This document shows positions 7,982 through 15,844 of a stretch of DNA of 20,623 nucleotides, one piece after another. The notes beneath the pieces were generated by a model. It saw nothing but the letters and a program-made list of their open reading frames with translations, had not been told where the DNA came from and made no database searches. Both the position numbers and the translations under genes were made by a program. This DNA is from CAZSWS01 sp964610765 (GTDB lineage: Bacteria > Bacteroidota > Bacteroidia > Bacteroidales > Tannerellaceae). How positions within the stretch are numbered: position 1 is the stretch's first letter; the number at the start of each line of letters is the position of its first letter. The stretch lies in NCBI GenBank assembly GCA_964610765.1, contig CAZSWS010000052.1, forward strand, positions 1 through 20,623, given 5' to 3'.

Positions 7982-8998
7982 TTATGAATAGACAAATTTA
8001 ACTTCAGGAGTAAGTTTAATGCCAAAGCGTTTATAAACAGCTTCGCTGATTGTTTCAGCAACAGAAGCAATTTCATCACCGGTAGCACCGCCTAGGTTGA
8101 CCAAAACTAACGCTTGTTTTTCATAAACGCCCACATTGTCAAATGTTCTCCCTTTGAATCCACCCTGCTCTATCAACCATCCTGCAGATATCTTCATATG
8201 ACCATCCGGAGTAGCATGAGCAGATATATCCGGATAAGTAGCTACGAGTTCGGCAAACTGTTCTGTAGAAATAATGGGGTTCATAAAGAAGCTTCCGGCA
8301 TTACCCAGTTGTTTAATATCAGGTAGTTTGCTTTCTCTAATACGCATAACTTCTTTACGCACATCGGCAGGAGTAATGCTTGTTTGGTCTTTGAAAGCTA
8401 ACTCTAAGTCTTTATAGCTTAAATTAATACGGGGATTTTTGGATAAGCGCACATTGATATAGGTGATGATATGCGGGTCTTGATGTGGATCTTTAAAAAA
8501 GCTTTTTCGATAGCTAAACATACATTCTTCTCGTGAAAAAGCTTTTCGTTCGCCTGTAAGTTGATTATACGCTTCGACCGTTTCAATCACATCAGCTATT
8601 TCTATTCCATACGCGCCAATATTTTGTACGGCAGCAGATCCGGATTCTCCGGGTATTAAGGATAAGTTTTCAATGCCTCCCCAGTTGTTCTCAACAGCAA
8701 AGGAAACGACTTCATCCCATATTTCTCCGGCACCAATTCTTAAAAGAACAGCATCATCACACTCTTCATAAATATCTATTCCTTTGATGCCTGAATGTAC
8801 AATAGCTCCGCTGTAATCTGTTACAAACAATAAATTACTTCCTTCGCCAATGTGAAGGGAGGTTAGCTCATGAAAATACTCGTCACGCAGTATTCGTTGA
8901 AGTTCCTCTTCATTATAGTACTCCATAAACCAACGAGTTTTTACATCTAAACCAAAGGTGTTGTGCTTCTTTAGTGAGTAATTCTGTTCTATTTTCAT
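7982..8998 (-). CDS. murB: UDP-N-acetylmuramate dehydrogenase
   Basis: The 338-residue FAD enzyme reduces UDP-GlcNAc-enolpyruvate to UDP-MurNAc with NADPH in peptidoglycan precursor synthesis. It is a type I MurB of the E. coli kind: LHIGEGSNLL and IPGESGSAAVQNIGAYGIE in the FAD domain, FSYRKSFFK (Y163, R164) in the substrate domain, GNAGSFFMNP with the proton-donating serine S236, and the C-terminal PEVKFV with E332. All expected catalytic residues are present. It is fourth in the minus-strand run, with 3-nt gaps on both sides, so it is almost certainly cotranscribed and perhaps translationally coupled. Confidence 0.97.
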   Translation of the reverse strand: MKIEQNYSLKKHNTFGLDVKTRWFMEYYNEEELQRILRDEYFHELTSLHIGEGSNLLFVTDYSGAIVHSGIKGIDIYEECDDAVLLRIGAGEIWDEVVSFAVENNWGGIENLSLIPGESGSAAVQNIGAYGIEIADVIETVEAYNQLTGERKAFSREECMFSYRKSFFKDPHQDPHIITYINVRLSKNPRINLSYKDLELAFKDQTSITPADVRKEVMRIRESKLPDIKQLGNAGSFFMNPIISTEQFAELVATYPDISAHATPDGHMKISAGWLIEQGGFKGRTFDNVGVYEKQALVLVNLGGATGDEIASVAETISEAVYKRFGIKLTPEVKFVYS

Positions 8999-9001
8999 CT
9001 T

Positions 9002-10033
9002 TTATTTGTTTTTTTCTTCAGCTTTATCTTTTAGGTATTGAATAGCATATTCAATATATGTATCTTTTTTGTTCAGAATATCTTCATTGGTTAGTTCTAA
9101 TCGAATATCAGGCTCTATGCCAAATTCAGTATGTTTCATATCAGCATCTAGCATGGGGCTAGATGAAAAACGCACACCCCAACCAATCGGAATTTCTGAA
9201 GAAAAAGGAAGGCCGCTTCCTCCACCGGTTACATCGCCAATGATTGTAACATGAGGAAGTCCTTTCATTTTATTTACAAAATCATTGGCAGCACTATAGC
9301 AGTGGCGGTTAGTTAAAATGACAACCGGTTTCAACCAGCGTACACCTGAAGCCGGCTCAAGTTCTAAGGGGTGAGGTTTTGAGAAATCATTGTGTCCTTT
9401 TCCCGTTTTATGTTGAATATATCCAACGATTCTTTTTTGATCAAAAAAATGAGCGGCAAACCGATCAGATACAGCGAGCGATCCCCCTCCATTGTTTCGA
9501 ATGTCGACAATCAATCCATCACAATCCTTAAAGTAAAAAAGCATATAGTCTAAGTTTTGATTCCCAATTATATTGGCAAAACTACCATAATATGCATAGC
9601 CTATTTTGTCGTCTGCTAATTTTCTATATTCAATGCTCCCGGCTATTTTGTAATCATTGCCAATGCCTAGGTAATGATTTTTCAGTTCTTCATAGAAGTT
9701 AAGAGGGTACTTTTCATACCAATCCCAATAGCGAGAACGATCAAACTTGGAGGTTAGGTTTACATGACCGTCTTGTAGTTCATTTAGCATATTCCCCAAA
9801 TGGTCGAAAAGCTCATACTGATTCATATCGTCTTTGATTTCAGAGCGATACTTTACGTAAATCTTATCCCAATCAATATCTTTGTATTCGAAAAAGCAGT
9901 ATTTCTCATCTAGAATACTCCAGAGAGCATCCAAATTTGTGTAGGGATTCATGGTGGGTTTATCTGCCTTTTCACAGGCAAAGAATGTGAAAAGAGAGCA
10001 TGCAATAAATAAGCTAAATATGATGTTTTTCAT
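9002..10033 (-). CDS. S41-family serine peptidase, lipoprotein
   Basis: Read from ATG 10033 the protein has 343 residues and begins with a lipoprotein signal (MKNIIFSLFIACSLFTFFAC, acylated cysteine C20). A GTG at 10060 is in frame but would overlap the upstream gene and spoil the signal. After an N-terminal helical region containing LNELQDGHVNL (H90), the tail-specific-protease domain is clear: DGLIVDIRNNGGGS, then PVVILTNRHCYSAANDF with probable nucleophile S247, then GDVTGGGSG and TEFGIEPDI. No lysine is seen where CtpA/Prc enzymes use a Ser-Lys dyad, so it belongs with the tricorn-like Ser/His S41 peptidases. No PDZ domain is evident. It is probably anchored in the envelope. It lies 13 nt after the DUF3316 gene and 3 nt before murB. 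Confidence 0.87.
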   Translation of the reverse strand: MKNIIFSLFIACSLFTFFACEKADKPTMNPYTNLDALWSILDEKYCFFEYKDIDWDKIYVKYRSEIKDDMNQYELFDHLGNMLNELQDGHVNLTSKFDRSRYWDWYEKYPLNFYEELKNHYLGIGNDYKIAGSIEYRKLADDKIGYAYYGSFANIIGNQNLDYMLFYFKDCDGLIVDIRNNGGGSLAVSDRFAAHFFDQKRIVGYIQHKTGKGHNDFSKPHPLELEPASGVRWLKPVVILTNRHCYSAANDFVNKMKGLPHVTIIGDVTGGGSGLPFSSEIPIGWGVRFSSSPMLDADMKHTEFGIEPDIRLELTNEDILNKKDTYIEYAIQYLKDKAEEKNK

Positions 10034-10046
10034 GACTATGTGCAGA

Positions 10047-10901
10047 TTAATAGTAAGCACTTCGGTAGTGATTGTTTTTCTTTTTTAGTTTTTTTCCGCC
10101 AAAAGAGACAAACTCTTTTACGAAACCAATAAGAAACGAGTTGGAAACAATATGTCCTCGTATGTCGTTTACATTTGTTCTGTAAATACTGTTTAGGTAT
10201 CCTGCGCGAATGGTGAAGTTGCCAATAGGAAAGTCGGCAGTAAAGTAGTTTCGTGCAGCAAATTTGTTGTGAAATGAACTAAAGCGTACAATGCCCGACT
10301 TGTTTCCCTCATTGAATATTTCATAATATGACTGTCCGTAATGAGGTGAAAATAATACTCCCATAAAAGGCAGGTCTATTTGATACCTCAAAACAATGGG
10401 ATAGCTCTTAATTGGCAGCTTATAGATGGCTATAGCGGATAAGTTAATATCTATATCTAATTTTCCATTGGCCGGATTATTCCCATTTCTTGTGTTATAG
10501 ACAAAGCCCAGCATGCCACGTATGGATGGACCAACCATTACTTGTAAATCATCCATAGGTTGCATCCGGTAATGATAACCTAAACTATAGTCTACAAATC
10601 CGGAGAAGTTGCTAGCTGTTCCTGTAGGATTCTCTGTGGATGAAATCTCCAGATTAATCATTTGCTGACGTGAAAACTTATAGTTGCCAAGTGAGACAAC
10701 TTTCATGCGCTCATTTAATACGCGAAAACCTATTCCGGTATATTTAATCGGAGATAAGTAGGTATCCTTAATGTTGTATCCGCCAACGCCAATCAGTGTA
10801 GCTGCATTAACGGACCATGGCTCTTCTTTTAAATCTTCTTGTGCCCAAATAGAAGCGAATGAGAGAAGGGTTAGCAAAAAAATCAGTTGGATCTTTCTCA
10901 T
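10047..10901 (-). CDS. DUF3316 family envelope protein
   Basis: The 284-residue protein has a signal peptide (MRKIQLIFLLTLLSFASIWA, probable cut before Q21). The rest alternates polar and aromatic/hydrophobic residues in short strands (for example GFVDYSLGYHYRM, IVLRYQIDLPFMGV, NFTIRAGYLN), as in an outer-membrane or periplasm-facing beta structure, and ends in a basic tail rich in Lys, His and Tyr. It matches my recollection of the Bacteroidales DUF3316 family, which has no known function. It sits 5 nt after the topoisomerase gene and 13 nt before the peptidase, so it is cotranscribed with them; the grouping with murB gives no clear hint of role. Confidence 0.78.
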   Translation of the reverse strand: MRKIQLIFLLTLLSFASIWAQEDLKEEPWSVNAATLIGVGGYNIKDTYLSPIKYTGIGFRVLNERMKVVSLGNYKFSRQQMINLEISSTENPTGTASNFSGFVDYSLGYHYRMQPMDDLQVMVGPSIRGMLGFVYNTRNGNNPANGKLDIDINLSAIAIYKLPIKSYPIVLRYQIDLPFMGVLFSPHYGQSYYEIFNEGNKSGIVRFSSFHNKFAARNYFTADFPIGNFTIRAGYLNSIYRTNVNDIRGHIVSNSFLIGFVKEFVSFGGKKLKKKNNHYRSAYY

Positions 10902-10906
10902 GAATA

Positions 10907-13567
10907 TTAATCATTAAAGAGATTTAACTGTCCGGAATCATCTTTTTTTTCACTTTGTTCTTCGGTTGATTCTTTTTCTGGAGCATCAAAGCGTTCGGGA
11001 GGTAGTTCGTTAATGATTTCTACAGGGTCATCTGTTATCTTCCGTCCTCTGGCTTTGTAGCTTCGTTCAACAGTAAACTCTTCAGCATCAATAATCAATG
11101 GTTTGTTAGATGAATCCTCGGGGAATATGACTTCGATGCGTGGGTATTTTTCATCGGTCAGCAAGTGAAGTACATTCTTTGGATTGTCGCCCATGAGATT
11201 CAAGTTTGTAGTTCGTGCATCCATTGTGAATCGTTTCATATAGAATGCTTTTTGCTCTGATTCATAATAAATAGCAGTCCACAACTTGTCAGGTTCATAC
11301 TTTTCGATAGCAATGATGCCTTTTTCGTAATGATTGGATAAATCAAAGTTTGTAGTGTGGTAATCTCCGTTAGATAAAACAACAAGTATTGTGTCTTCTG
11401 CATCAAACTCACCTAACTCTTCCCCACGTCCGTCATAATTTAACCTCAACACATCATGGTCAAACCATACTTTTAGACCTCCGAGTGTGGATAGTCCCTT
11501 TTGTTTAAGGCTGATTTTATGTATTTCTGACTTTGTTAGGATAACACCATAGCTTGATCGTGAGCGGATGGCTATTTCGCTAAAATCTTTTTCGAACAGT
11601 AATATTCGCTGACGTAGCTTAGGTTTAAGAATTACCTTGATGGTTTCTGCTTCTCCATTGGGGTTAGCACTGAAATAAAGAATGCGTGAATGGGGTGTTC
11701 CTTTATCTAAATTATATTCTTTGTCACGCATTCCACTCGTGATAGAGCAGCGTTTGATATAATTAGTACCTGATTTGCCATCGCGATACACAATGTTGTA
11801 TATCGTACGTGTGTCATTCTTATCGAATAAAGCAATGTGGATAACATTTTGTCCCACAAAAACCTTATCGCTTACTTTAATAATCTTGAATGTACAATCA
11901 CGGTAGAAGATGACGACATCGTCTAAGTCTGAGCAGTTGAAAACAAATTCGTCTTTCTTTAAGCTGGTTCCTATAAATCCTTCCGATCGGTTTATATAGA
12001 GTTTTTGATTGGCTTCAACTACTTTTGTAACCTCAATGGTGTCAAAGCTGCGTATTTCAGTTTGTCTAGGATAGGCTGCTCCATATTTTTCTTTCAGCAT
12101 CTTAAACCAATCAATCGTGTGTTGCGTCAGACGAGCCAGTTTTTTCTTTATTTGAGCAATCTCCTTACCATATTTGGTTATAAGCTCTTCGTTTTTCTTA
12201 GAATTGAACTTTAAGATACGACCCATTCTAATTTCCATCAGACGTAGAATATCATCGCGGGTCACTTCTCTCAATAATTGTGGTTTAAAAGGTTCTAGTC
12301 GCGAGTCAACATGGGCAATCGCTTTGTCCATATTAGGCGCTTCTTCAAATTCTTTATCTTTATAGATACGATTTTCAATAAACAGCTGTTCTAACGAAGC
12401 AAAAAACAAGGCTTCTTCCAACTCTGCTTTATGTATTTCCAGTTCTTGCCTTAACAACTCTTTTGTACAATCTGTTGAGTGGCGTAAAACATCTGTTACT
12501 TTTAAGAAATAGGGTTTGTTGTCTTTAATGACACAACAGTTGGGAGAAATGCTAATTTCACAATCAGTAAAAGCATAGAGTGCATCAATCGTTTTGTCTG
12601 ATGAAACTCCCGGCATCAAATGAACTAATATTTCAACATCTGCCGCAGTGTTATCATCAATGCGTTTGATTTTTATTTTACCTTTCTCGTTGGCTTTAAG
12701 TATAGAATCTATAACCGAAGAGGTTGTTTTGCCAAATGGAATTTGAGTGATGACAAGTGTTCTATTATCTTGCTTGCTAATTTTTGCTCGTACTCTGACT
12801 GTTCCACCTCGTTCTCCTTCATTGTATTTTGAAACATCTATGTATCCACCTGTTTGGAAATCGGGATGTATTTCAAATGGTTCCTTTTTCAGATAAGCGA
12901 TTGAGGCGTCTATGAGCTCATTAAAGTTGTGCGGTAGTATTTTGGAAGAAAGACCAACGGCAATCCCTTCTACGCCTTGTGCGAGTAGAAGAGGGAATTT
13001 GACCGGTAATGTAATCGGTTCTTTCTTTCTACCATCATACGATAGCTTCCATTCTGTAGTCTTAGGGTTAAATACCGTCTCGAGGGCAAACTTAGAAAGT
13101 CTGGCTTCAATATACCTGGAAGCAGCAGCACCATCGCCCGTAAGAATATTCCCCCAGTTTCCCTGACAGTCTATTAATAGATCTTTTTGTCCTAATTGCA
13201 CCAATGCATCAGCTATAGATGCATCGCCATGCGGATGGAATTGCATGGTATTACCCACTACGTTAGCCACTTTGTTATATCGTCCGTCTTCCAATTCACG
13301 CATAGAGTGAAGAATGCGACGTTGAACGGGCTTGAATCCATCATTAATATGAGGGACGGCACGTTCAAGTATAACGTAAGAGGCATAATCCAAAAACCAA
13401 TTCTGATACATCCCGGAAAGATGAGAAAGTGTTTTACCATCTTTAGTTTCAGGTGTTTTATAACCGATGTCTTCAGAAATTATATCTTCTTCGTTTAAGG
13501 ATGTGTCATTTTGAGGAAGGGAATTGTTCGTATTATCTTCTATTTCATTAATTTCAGTTGGATTCAT
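10907..13567 (-). CDS. parC: Type IIA topoisomerase A subunit (topoisomerase IV ParC-like)
   Basis: The 886-residue A subunit breaks and rejoins DNA for strand passage together with a ParE/GyrB-type ATPase not in this window. An acidic, probably flexible stretch (1-45) precedes the breakage-reunion domain: FKPVQRRILHSM, the quinolone-region HPHGDASIAD (111-120), and AAASRYIEARLS with catalytic tyrosine Y152 and preceding R151. A coiled-coil tower follows, then from about residue 520 a C-terminal beta-pinwheel region. I see no canonical gyrase box (QRRGGKG), which favours topoisomerase IV over gyrase. The protein ends in an acidic linker and GQLNLFND. It is the first gene of the five-gene minus-strand run, with its ATG at 13565-13567. 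Confidence 0.92.
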   Translation of the reverse strand: MNPTEINEIEDNTNNSLPQNDTSLNEEDIISEDIGYKTPETKDGKTLSHLSGMYQNWFLDYASYVILERAVPHINDGFKPVQRRILHSMRELEDGRYNKVANVVGNTMQFHPHGDASIADALVQLGQKDLLIDCQGNWGNILTGDGAAASRYIEARLSKFALETVFNPKTTEWKLSYDGRKKEPITLPVKFPLLLAQGVEGIAVGLSSKILPHNFNELIDASIAYLKKEPFEIHPDFQTGGYIDVSKYNEGERGGTVRVRAKISKQDNRTLVITQIPFGKTTSSVIDSILKANEKGKIKIKRIDDNTAADVEILVHLMPGVSSDKTIDALYAFTDCEISISPNCCVIKDNKPYFLKVTDVLRHSTDCTKELLRQELEIHKAELEEALFFASLEQLFIENRIYKDKEFEEAPNMDKAIAHVDSRLEPFKPQLLREVTRDDILRLMEIRMGRILKFNSKKNEELITKYGKEIAQIKKKLARLTQHTIDWFKMLKEKYGAAYPRQTEIRSFDTIEVTKVVEANQKLYINRSEGFIGTSLKKDEFVFNCSDLDDVVIFYRDCTFKIIKVSDKVFVGQNVIHIALFDKNDTRTIYNIVYRDGKSGTNYIKRCSITSGMRDKEYNLDKGTPHSRILYFSANPNGEAETIKVILKPKLRQRILLFEKDFSEIAIRSRSSYGVILTKSEIHKISLKQKGLSTLGGLKVWFDHDVLRLNYDGRGEELGEFDAEDTILVVLSNGDYHTTNFDLSNHYEKGIIAIEKYEPDKLWTAIYYESEQKAFYMKRFTMDARTTNLNLMGDNPKNVLHLLTDEKYPRIEVIFPEDSSNKPLIIDAEEFTVERSYKARGRKITDDPVEIINELPPERFDAPEKESTEEQSEKKDDSGQLNLFND

Positions 13568-13597
13568 GCTGTTGATGTACTATACTTTTTTCTTCGG

Positions 13598-13605
13598 CAA
13601 ATATA
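13598..13605 (-). promoter_or_regulatory. Candidate -7 box for the parC operon
   Basis: On the minus strand this reads TATATTTG, an exact match to TAnnTTTG, placed so that transcription would start about 25 nt before the parC ATG. The nearest upstream TTTG is 25 nt away rather than about 19, so the -33 element is not convincing. The region is AT-rich, so chance matches are likely. Confidence 0.35.
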
Positions 13606-13706
13606 ATATAAATATATGACTTTTTTTGAGCAAACCAAATGCTCTTCATGCGTTTGTGTATGAAAAAGTATCATCTTGCAATTAAAATATTTAATAGCAA
13701 ACTTGC

Positions 13707-13739
13707 GTCTGTCGGATATTAAAAAAATATCTGATAGAT
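13707..13739 (+). other. Imperfect hairpin in the cyuA upstream region
   Basis: As plus-strand RNA, a 14-bp stem can form between GTCTGTCGGATATT and AATATCTGATAGAT around an A5 loop, using four G-U pairs. The G-U pairs all lie with G in the 5' arm, so the minus-strand RNA would pair less well. No plus-strand gene ends nearby, so it is not an obvious terminator. It may be part of a leader or a DNA-binding dyad. Confidence 0.35.
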
Positions 13740-13913
13740 CTCAGCATGAAATGTTTTTTCAAGCTTAATTCTAGTTGCTAGTATAGGGAATTTAGCTTAA
13801 TTTTACACGTTGAAAAAGAAACTATCTCCTTTTAATAGAAGGTGTTGTGTGCATAAATGCAACTATAGAGCTCATTTAATGACAGGATGTAAACTATATA
13901 TATAAATAAGTAG

Positions 13914-15209
13914 ATGAAAAGTAACGATTCTGAAAGAAAACAGATCATTGAGTTAATAAAAAAAGAAGTAATCCCGGCTATTGGTTGTACAGAACCTATA
14001 GCGGTGGCTTTATGTGTTGCGAAAGCTACAGAACTCTTGGAAGATACTCCACAGCATATTGAGGTGTTATTAAGTGCTAATGTGTTGAAAAATGCGATGG
14101 GAGTAGGCATACCCGGTACCGGAATGACCGGACTGCCTATTGCTGTAGCCTTGGGTGCATTGGTCGGAAAATCGTCTTATGGCTTAGAAGTGTTGAAAGA
14201 TGTCTCTTCAGATGATGTAGAGGAGGGAAAAAAACTTATAGCAGAGAAAGTTATCCAGATAGCTCTAAAGCGAGGTGTTATACCAAAACTATATATCGAA
14301 GTGATTTGTACAGCGGGTCATAATCAAGCCAGAGCTATTATAGCTATTGATCATACCCGATTCATTCATTTGTCAAAGAATGATACAATCATTTTGAATC
14401 AAGAAATCAATGAAGCTAGGCATGGCGAGGATGAGGGTGAAATAAAATTGAATTTACAGAAGGTATATGATTTTTCTATGCAAACACCTTTAGAAGACTT
14501 ATCCTTTATCCTTGAGTCCGGAGAAATGAATTTGCGAGCGGCAGAGATATCACTAAAAGGGAACTATGGCCATTCATTAGGAAAAATACTCACTTCCTTT
14601 AATGAAAGAGAACTGATTGGTGATAATCCGATGTCTGACATGCTTGCTTATACTTCGGCTGCGTGCGATGCCCGAATGGCAGGTGCTATGATTCCGGTAA
14701 TGAGTAACTCCGGTAGTGGAAACCAAGGTATTGCTGCTACTGTTCCGGTAATTGTTTATGCACAAAAAAGAAATAAAACAGAAGAACAACTTATACGTGC
14801 TTTAACGCTTAGTAATTTGGTTGTCATTTATATTAAGCAACATTTAGGACGACTGTCTGCTCTTTGTGGTTGTGTCGTAGCATCAACAGGATCTAGTTGT
14901 GGGCTAACCTATTTAATGGGTGGTGAATACCCGGAAGTGAGTTATGCCGTAAAAAACATGATAGCCAATCTTACGGGTATGATTTGTGATGGGGCTAAAC
15001 CCAGTTGCTCCATGAAGATTTCCAGTGGAACTTCAACGGCTGTTTTATCCGCTCTACTGGCTATGGAGCATAAAAGTGTCTCGTCTGTAGAAGGGATTAT
15101 TGATGAGAATGTAGATCGTTGTGTTATGAACCTGGCACGCATTGGATCAGACGGAATGGAGAAAACAGATGAAGTCGTCTTGGAAATCATGACAAGTAAA
15201 CATGGATAA
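13914..15209 (+). CDS. cyuA: L-cysteine desulfidase (UPF0597/CyuA family)
   Basis: The 431-residue protein belongs to the serine-dehydratase-alpha-like UPF0597 family, whose characterised members (Methanocaldococcus MJ1025, E. coli CyuA/YhaM) are oxygen-sensitive Fe-S enzymes converting L-cysteine to pyruvate, ammonia and hydrogen sulfide. Visible signatures: IGCTEPIAVAL with C25, the same position as the key cysteine of MJ1025; SNSGSGNQGIAATVPV (264-279); and C318, C358 and C365, whose 40- and 7-residue spacings match the cluster ligands of MJ1025 as I recall them. Full length with no defects. It heads a two-gene unit with the corrinoid adenosyltransferase 9 nt downstream. Expected role: cysteine catabolism under anaerobic conditions. 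Activity on another substrate cannot be excluded. Confidence 0.88.
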   Translation: MKSNDSERKQIIELIKKEVIPAIGCTEPIAVALCVAKATELLEDTPQHIEVLLSANVLKNAMGVGIPGTGMTGLPIAVALGALVGKSSYGLEVLKDVSSDDVEEGKKLIAEKVIQIALKRGVIPKLYIEVICTAGHNQARAIIAIDHTRFIHLSKNDTIILNQEINEARHGEDEGEIKLNLQKVYDFSMQTPLEDLSFILESGEMNLRAAEISLKGNYGHSLGKILTSFNERELIGDNPMSDMLAYTSAACDARMAGAMIPVMSNSGSGNQGIAATVPVIVYAQKRNKTEEQLIRALTLSNLVVIYIKQHLGRLSALCGCVVASTGSSCGLTYLMGGEYPEVSYAVKNMIANLTGMICDGAKPSCSMKISSGTSTAVLSALLAMEHKSVSSVEGIIDENVDRCVMNLARIGSDGMEKTDEVVLEIMTSKHG

Positions 15210-15218
15210 TTCTGTTTG

Positions 15219-15743
15219 ATGGAGAAAAATAGGGGCTTTATACAGGTATATACCGGTAATGGGAAAGGCAAAACTACCGCTGCTATTGGATTAGCAGTTA
15301 GAGCTGTAGGGGCAAAGAAGAAAGTCTTTATAGCCCAGTTTGTTAAAGGGATGGTGTATTCAGAAATTGAAGTTTTACGCCAGTTAACTCCTGCAATAAA
15401 AGTAAACCTGTATGGCAAAGACTGTTTTATCTCAAGAGAACCTTCCGAAGAAGATATACAGGCTGCAAAAAATGGGCTGAAAGAGGTTTCAGAAATCATT
15501 CACTCAGAGCAATATGATGTAATAATTTTGGACGAAGCAACAATTGCAGTTAATTTCAACCTGTTTTCAATAGATGATTTAATAGCTGTATTAAGGCAAA
15601 AGCCGATTCAAACAGAAATCATAATAACCGGTAGATATGCTCCTCCTGAATTATTGGAGTTGGCAGATTTAGTGACAGATATGACAGAAGTGAAGCACTA
15701 TTATACATCCGGTGTTTTGAGTAGAAAAGGAATTGAGTTTTAG
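15219..15743 (+). CDS. cobO: Cob(I)yrinic acid a,c-diamide adenosyltransferase (CobO/BtuR type)
   Basis: The 174-residue enzyme adenosylates reduced corrinoids with ATP to make the coenzyme B12 form. FIQVYTGNGKGKTTAAIGLA contains the P-loop (G13 to T20); VIILDEA holds D105 and E106; TGRYAPPELLELADLVTDM and the C-terminal KGIEF are family signatures. It lacks the N-terminal extension of E. coli BtuR (about 196 residues). ATG 15219 is preferred; a TTG just before it at 15216 would add one residue. The 9-nt gap after cyuA indicates cotranscription. Both de novo synthesis and salvage of corrinoids use this step; no other B12 gene is in view. Confidence 0.92.
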   Translation: MEKNRGFIQVYTGNGKGKTTAAIGLAVRAVGAKKKVFIAQFVKGMVYSEIEVLRQLTPAIKVNLYGKDCFISREPSEEDIQAAKNGLKEVSEIIHSEQYDVIILDEATIAVNFNLFSIDDLIAVLRQKPIQTEIIITGRYAPPELLELADLVTDMTEVKHYYTSGVLSRKGIEF

Positions 15744-15816
15744 ACTTTTTCTCGTATGCAATGGAGTGTCTAAAGAGTTTCTTGATGAAATAATAAAGGT
15801 CTGGCGTAAAAAGAAT

Positions 15817-15824
15817 TATCTTTG
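15817..15824 (+). promoter_or_regulatory. Candidate -7 box for the rluA-like gene
   Basis: TATCTTTG matches the Bacteroides TAnnTTTG box exactly. It lies 20 nt before the ATG at 15845, so the leader would be about 15 nt, similar to the pheS promoter. No TTTG is seen at the usual -33 distance. Confidence 0.4.
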
Positions 15825-15844
15825 ACCAACAAATTAGGTATATA

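Larger units (their letters stand above)
13568..13913. other. Divergent intergenic region between parC and cyuA
   Basis: These 346 bp are AT-rich with stops in all frames and no credible small gene. They must hold promoters for both directions. Visible features are a -7-like box for the minus strand (13598-13605), a 14-bp imperfect hairpin (13707-13739), a 9-bp direct repeat AGCTTAATT at 13762-13770 and 13794-13802, a weak plus-strand promoter candidate (GTTG 13774-13777, 20 nt, TAATTTTA 13798-13805), and a short dyad TGCATAAATGCA at 13850-13861. If the plus-strand candidate is real, cyuA has a leader of about 100 nt. Confidence 0.6.

Noticed and set aside
10034..10060. GTG start that would lengthen the S41 peptidase by 9 residues
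   Set aside because: It overlaps the stop of the upstream gene and places hydrophilic residues before a good lipoprotein signal.
14942..15499. Open frame of 185 codons on the minus strand across cyuA and cobO
   Set aside because: Both plus-strand genes have clear conserved motifs over this stretch; the antisense frame has low-complexity Ser/Phe/Pro-rich content and no family signature.
15738..15775. TTTAGAC/GTCTAAA inverted repeat at the end of cobO
   Set aside because: The 7-bp stem has a 22-nt loop and no proper T run after it, so a terminator is not supported.
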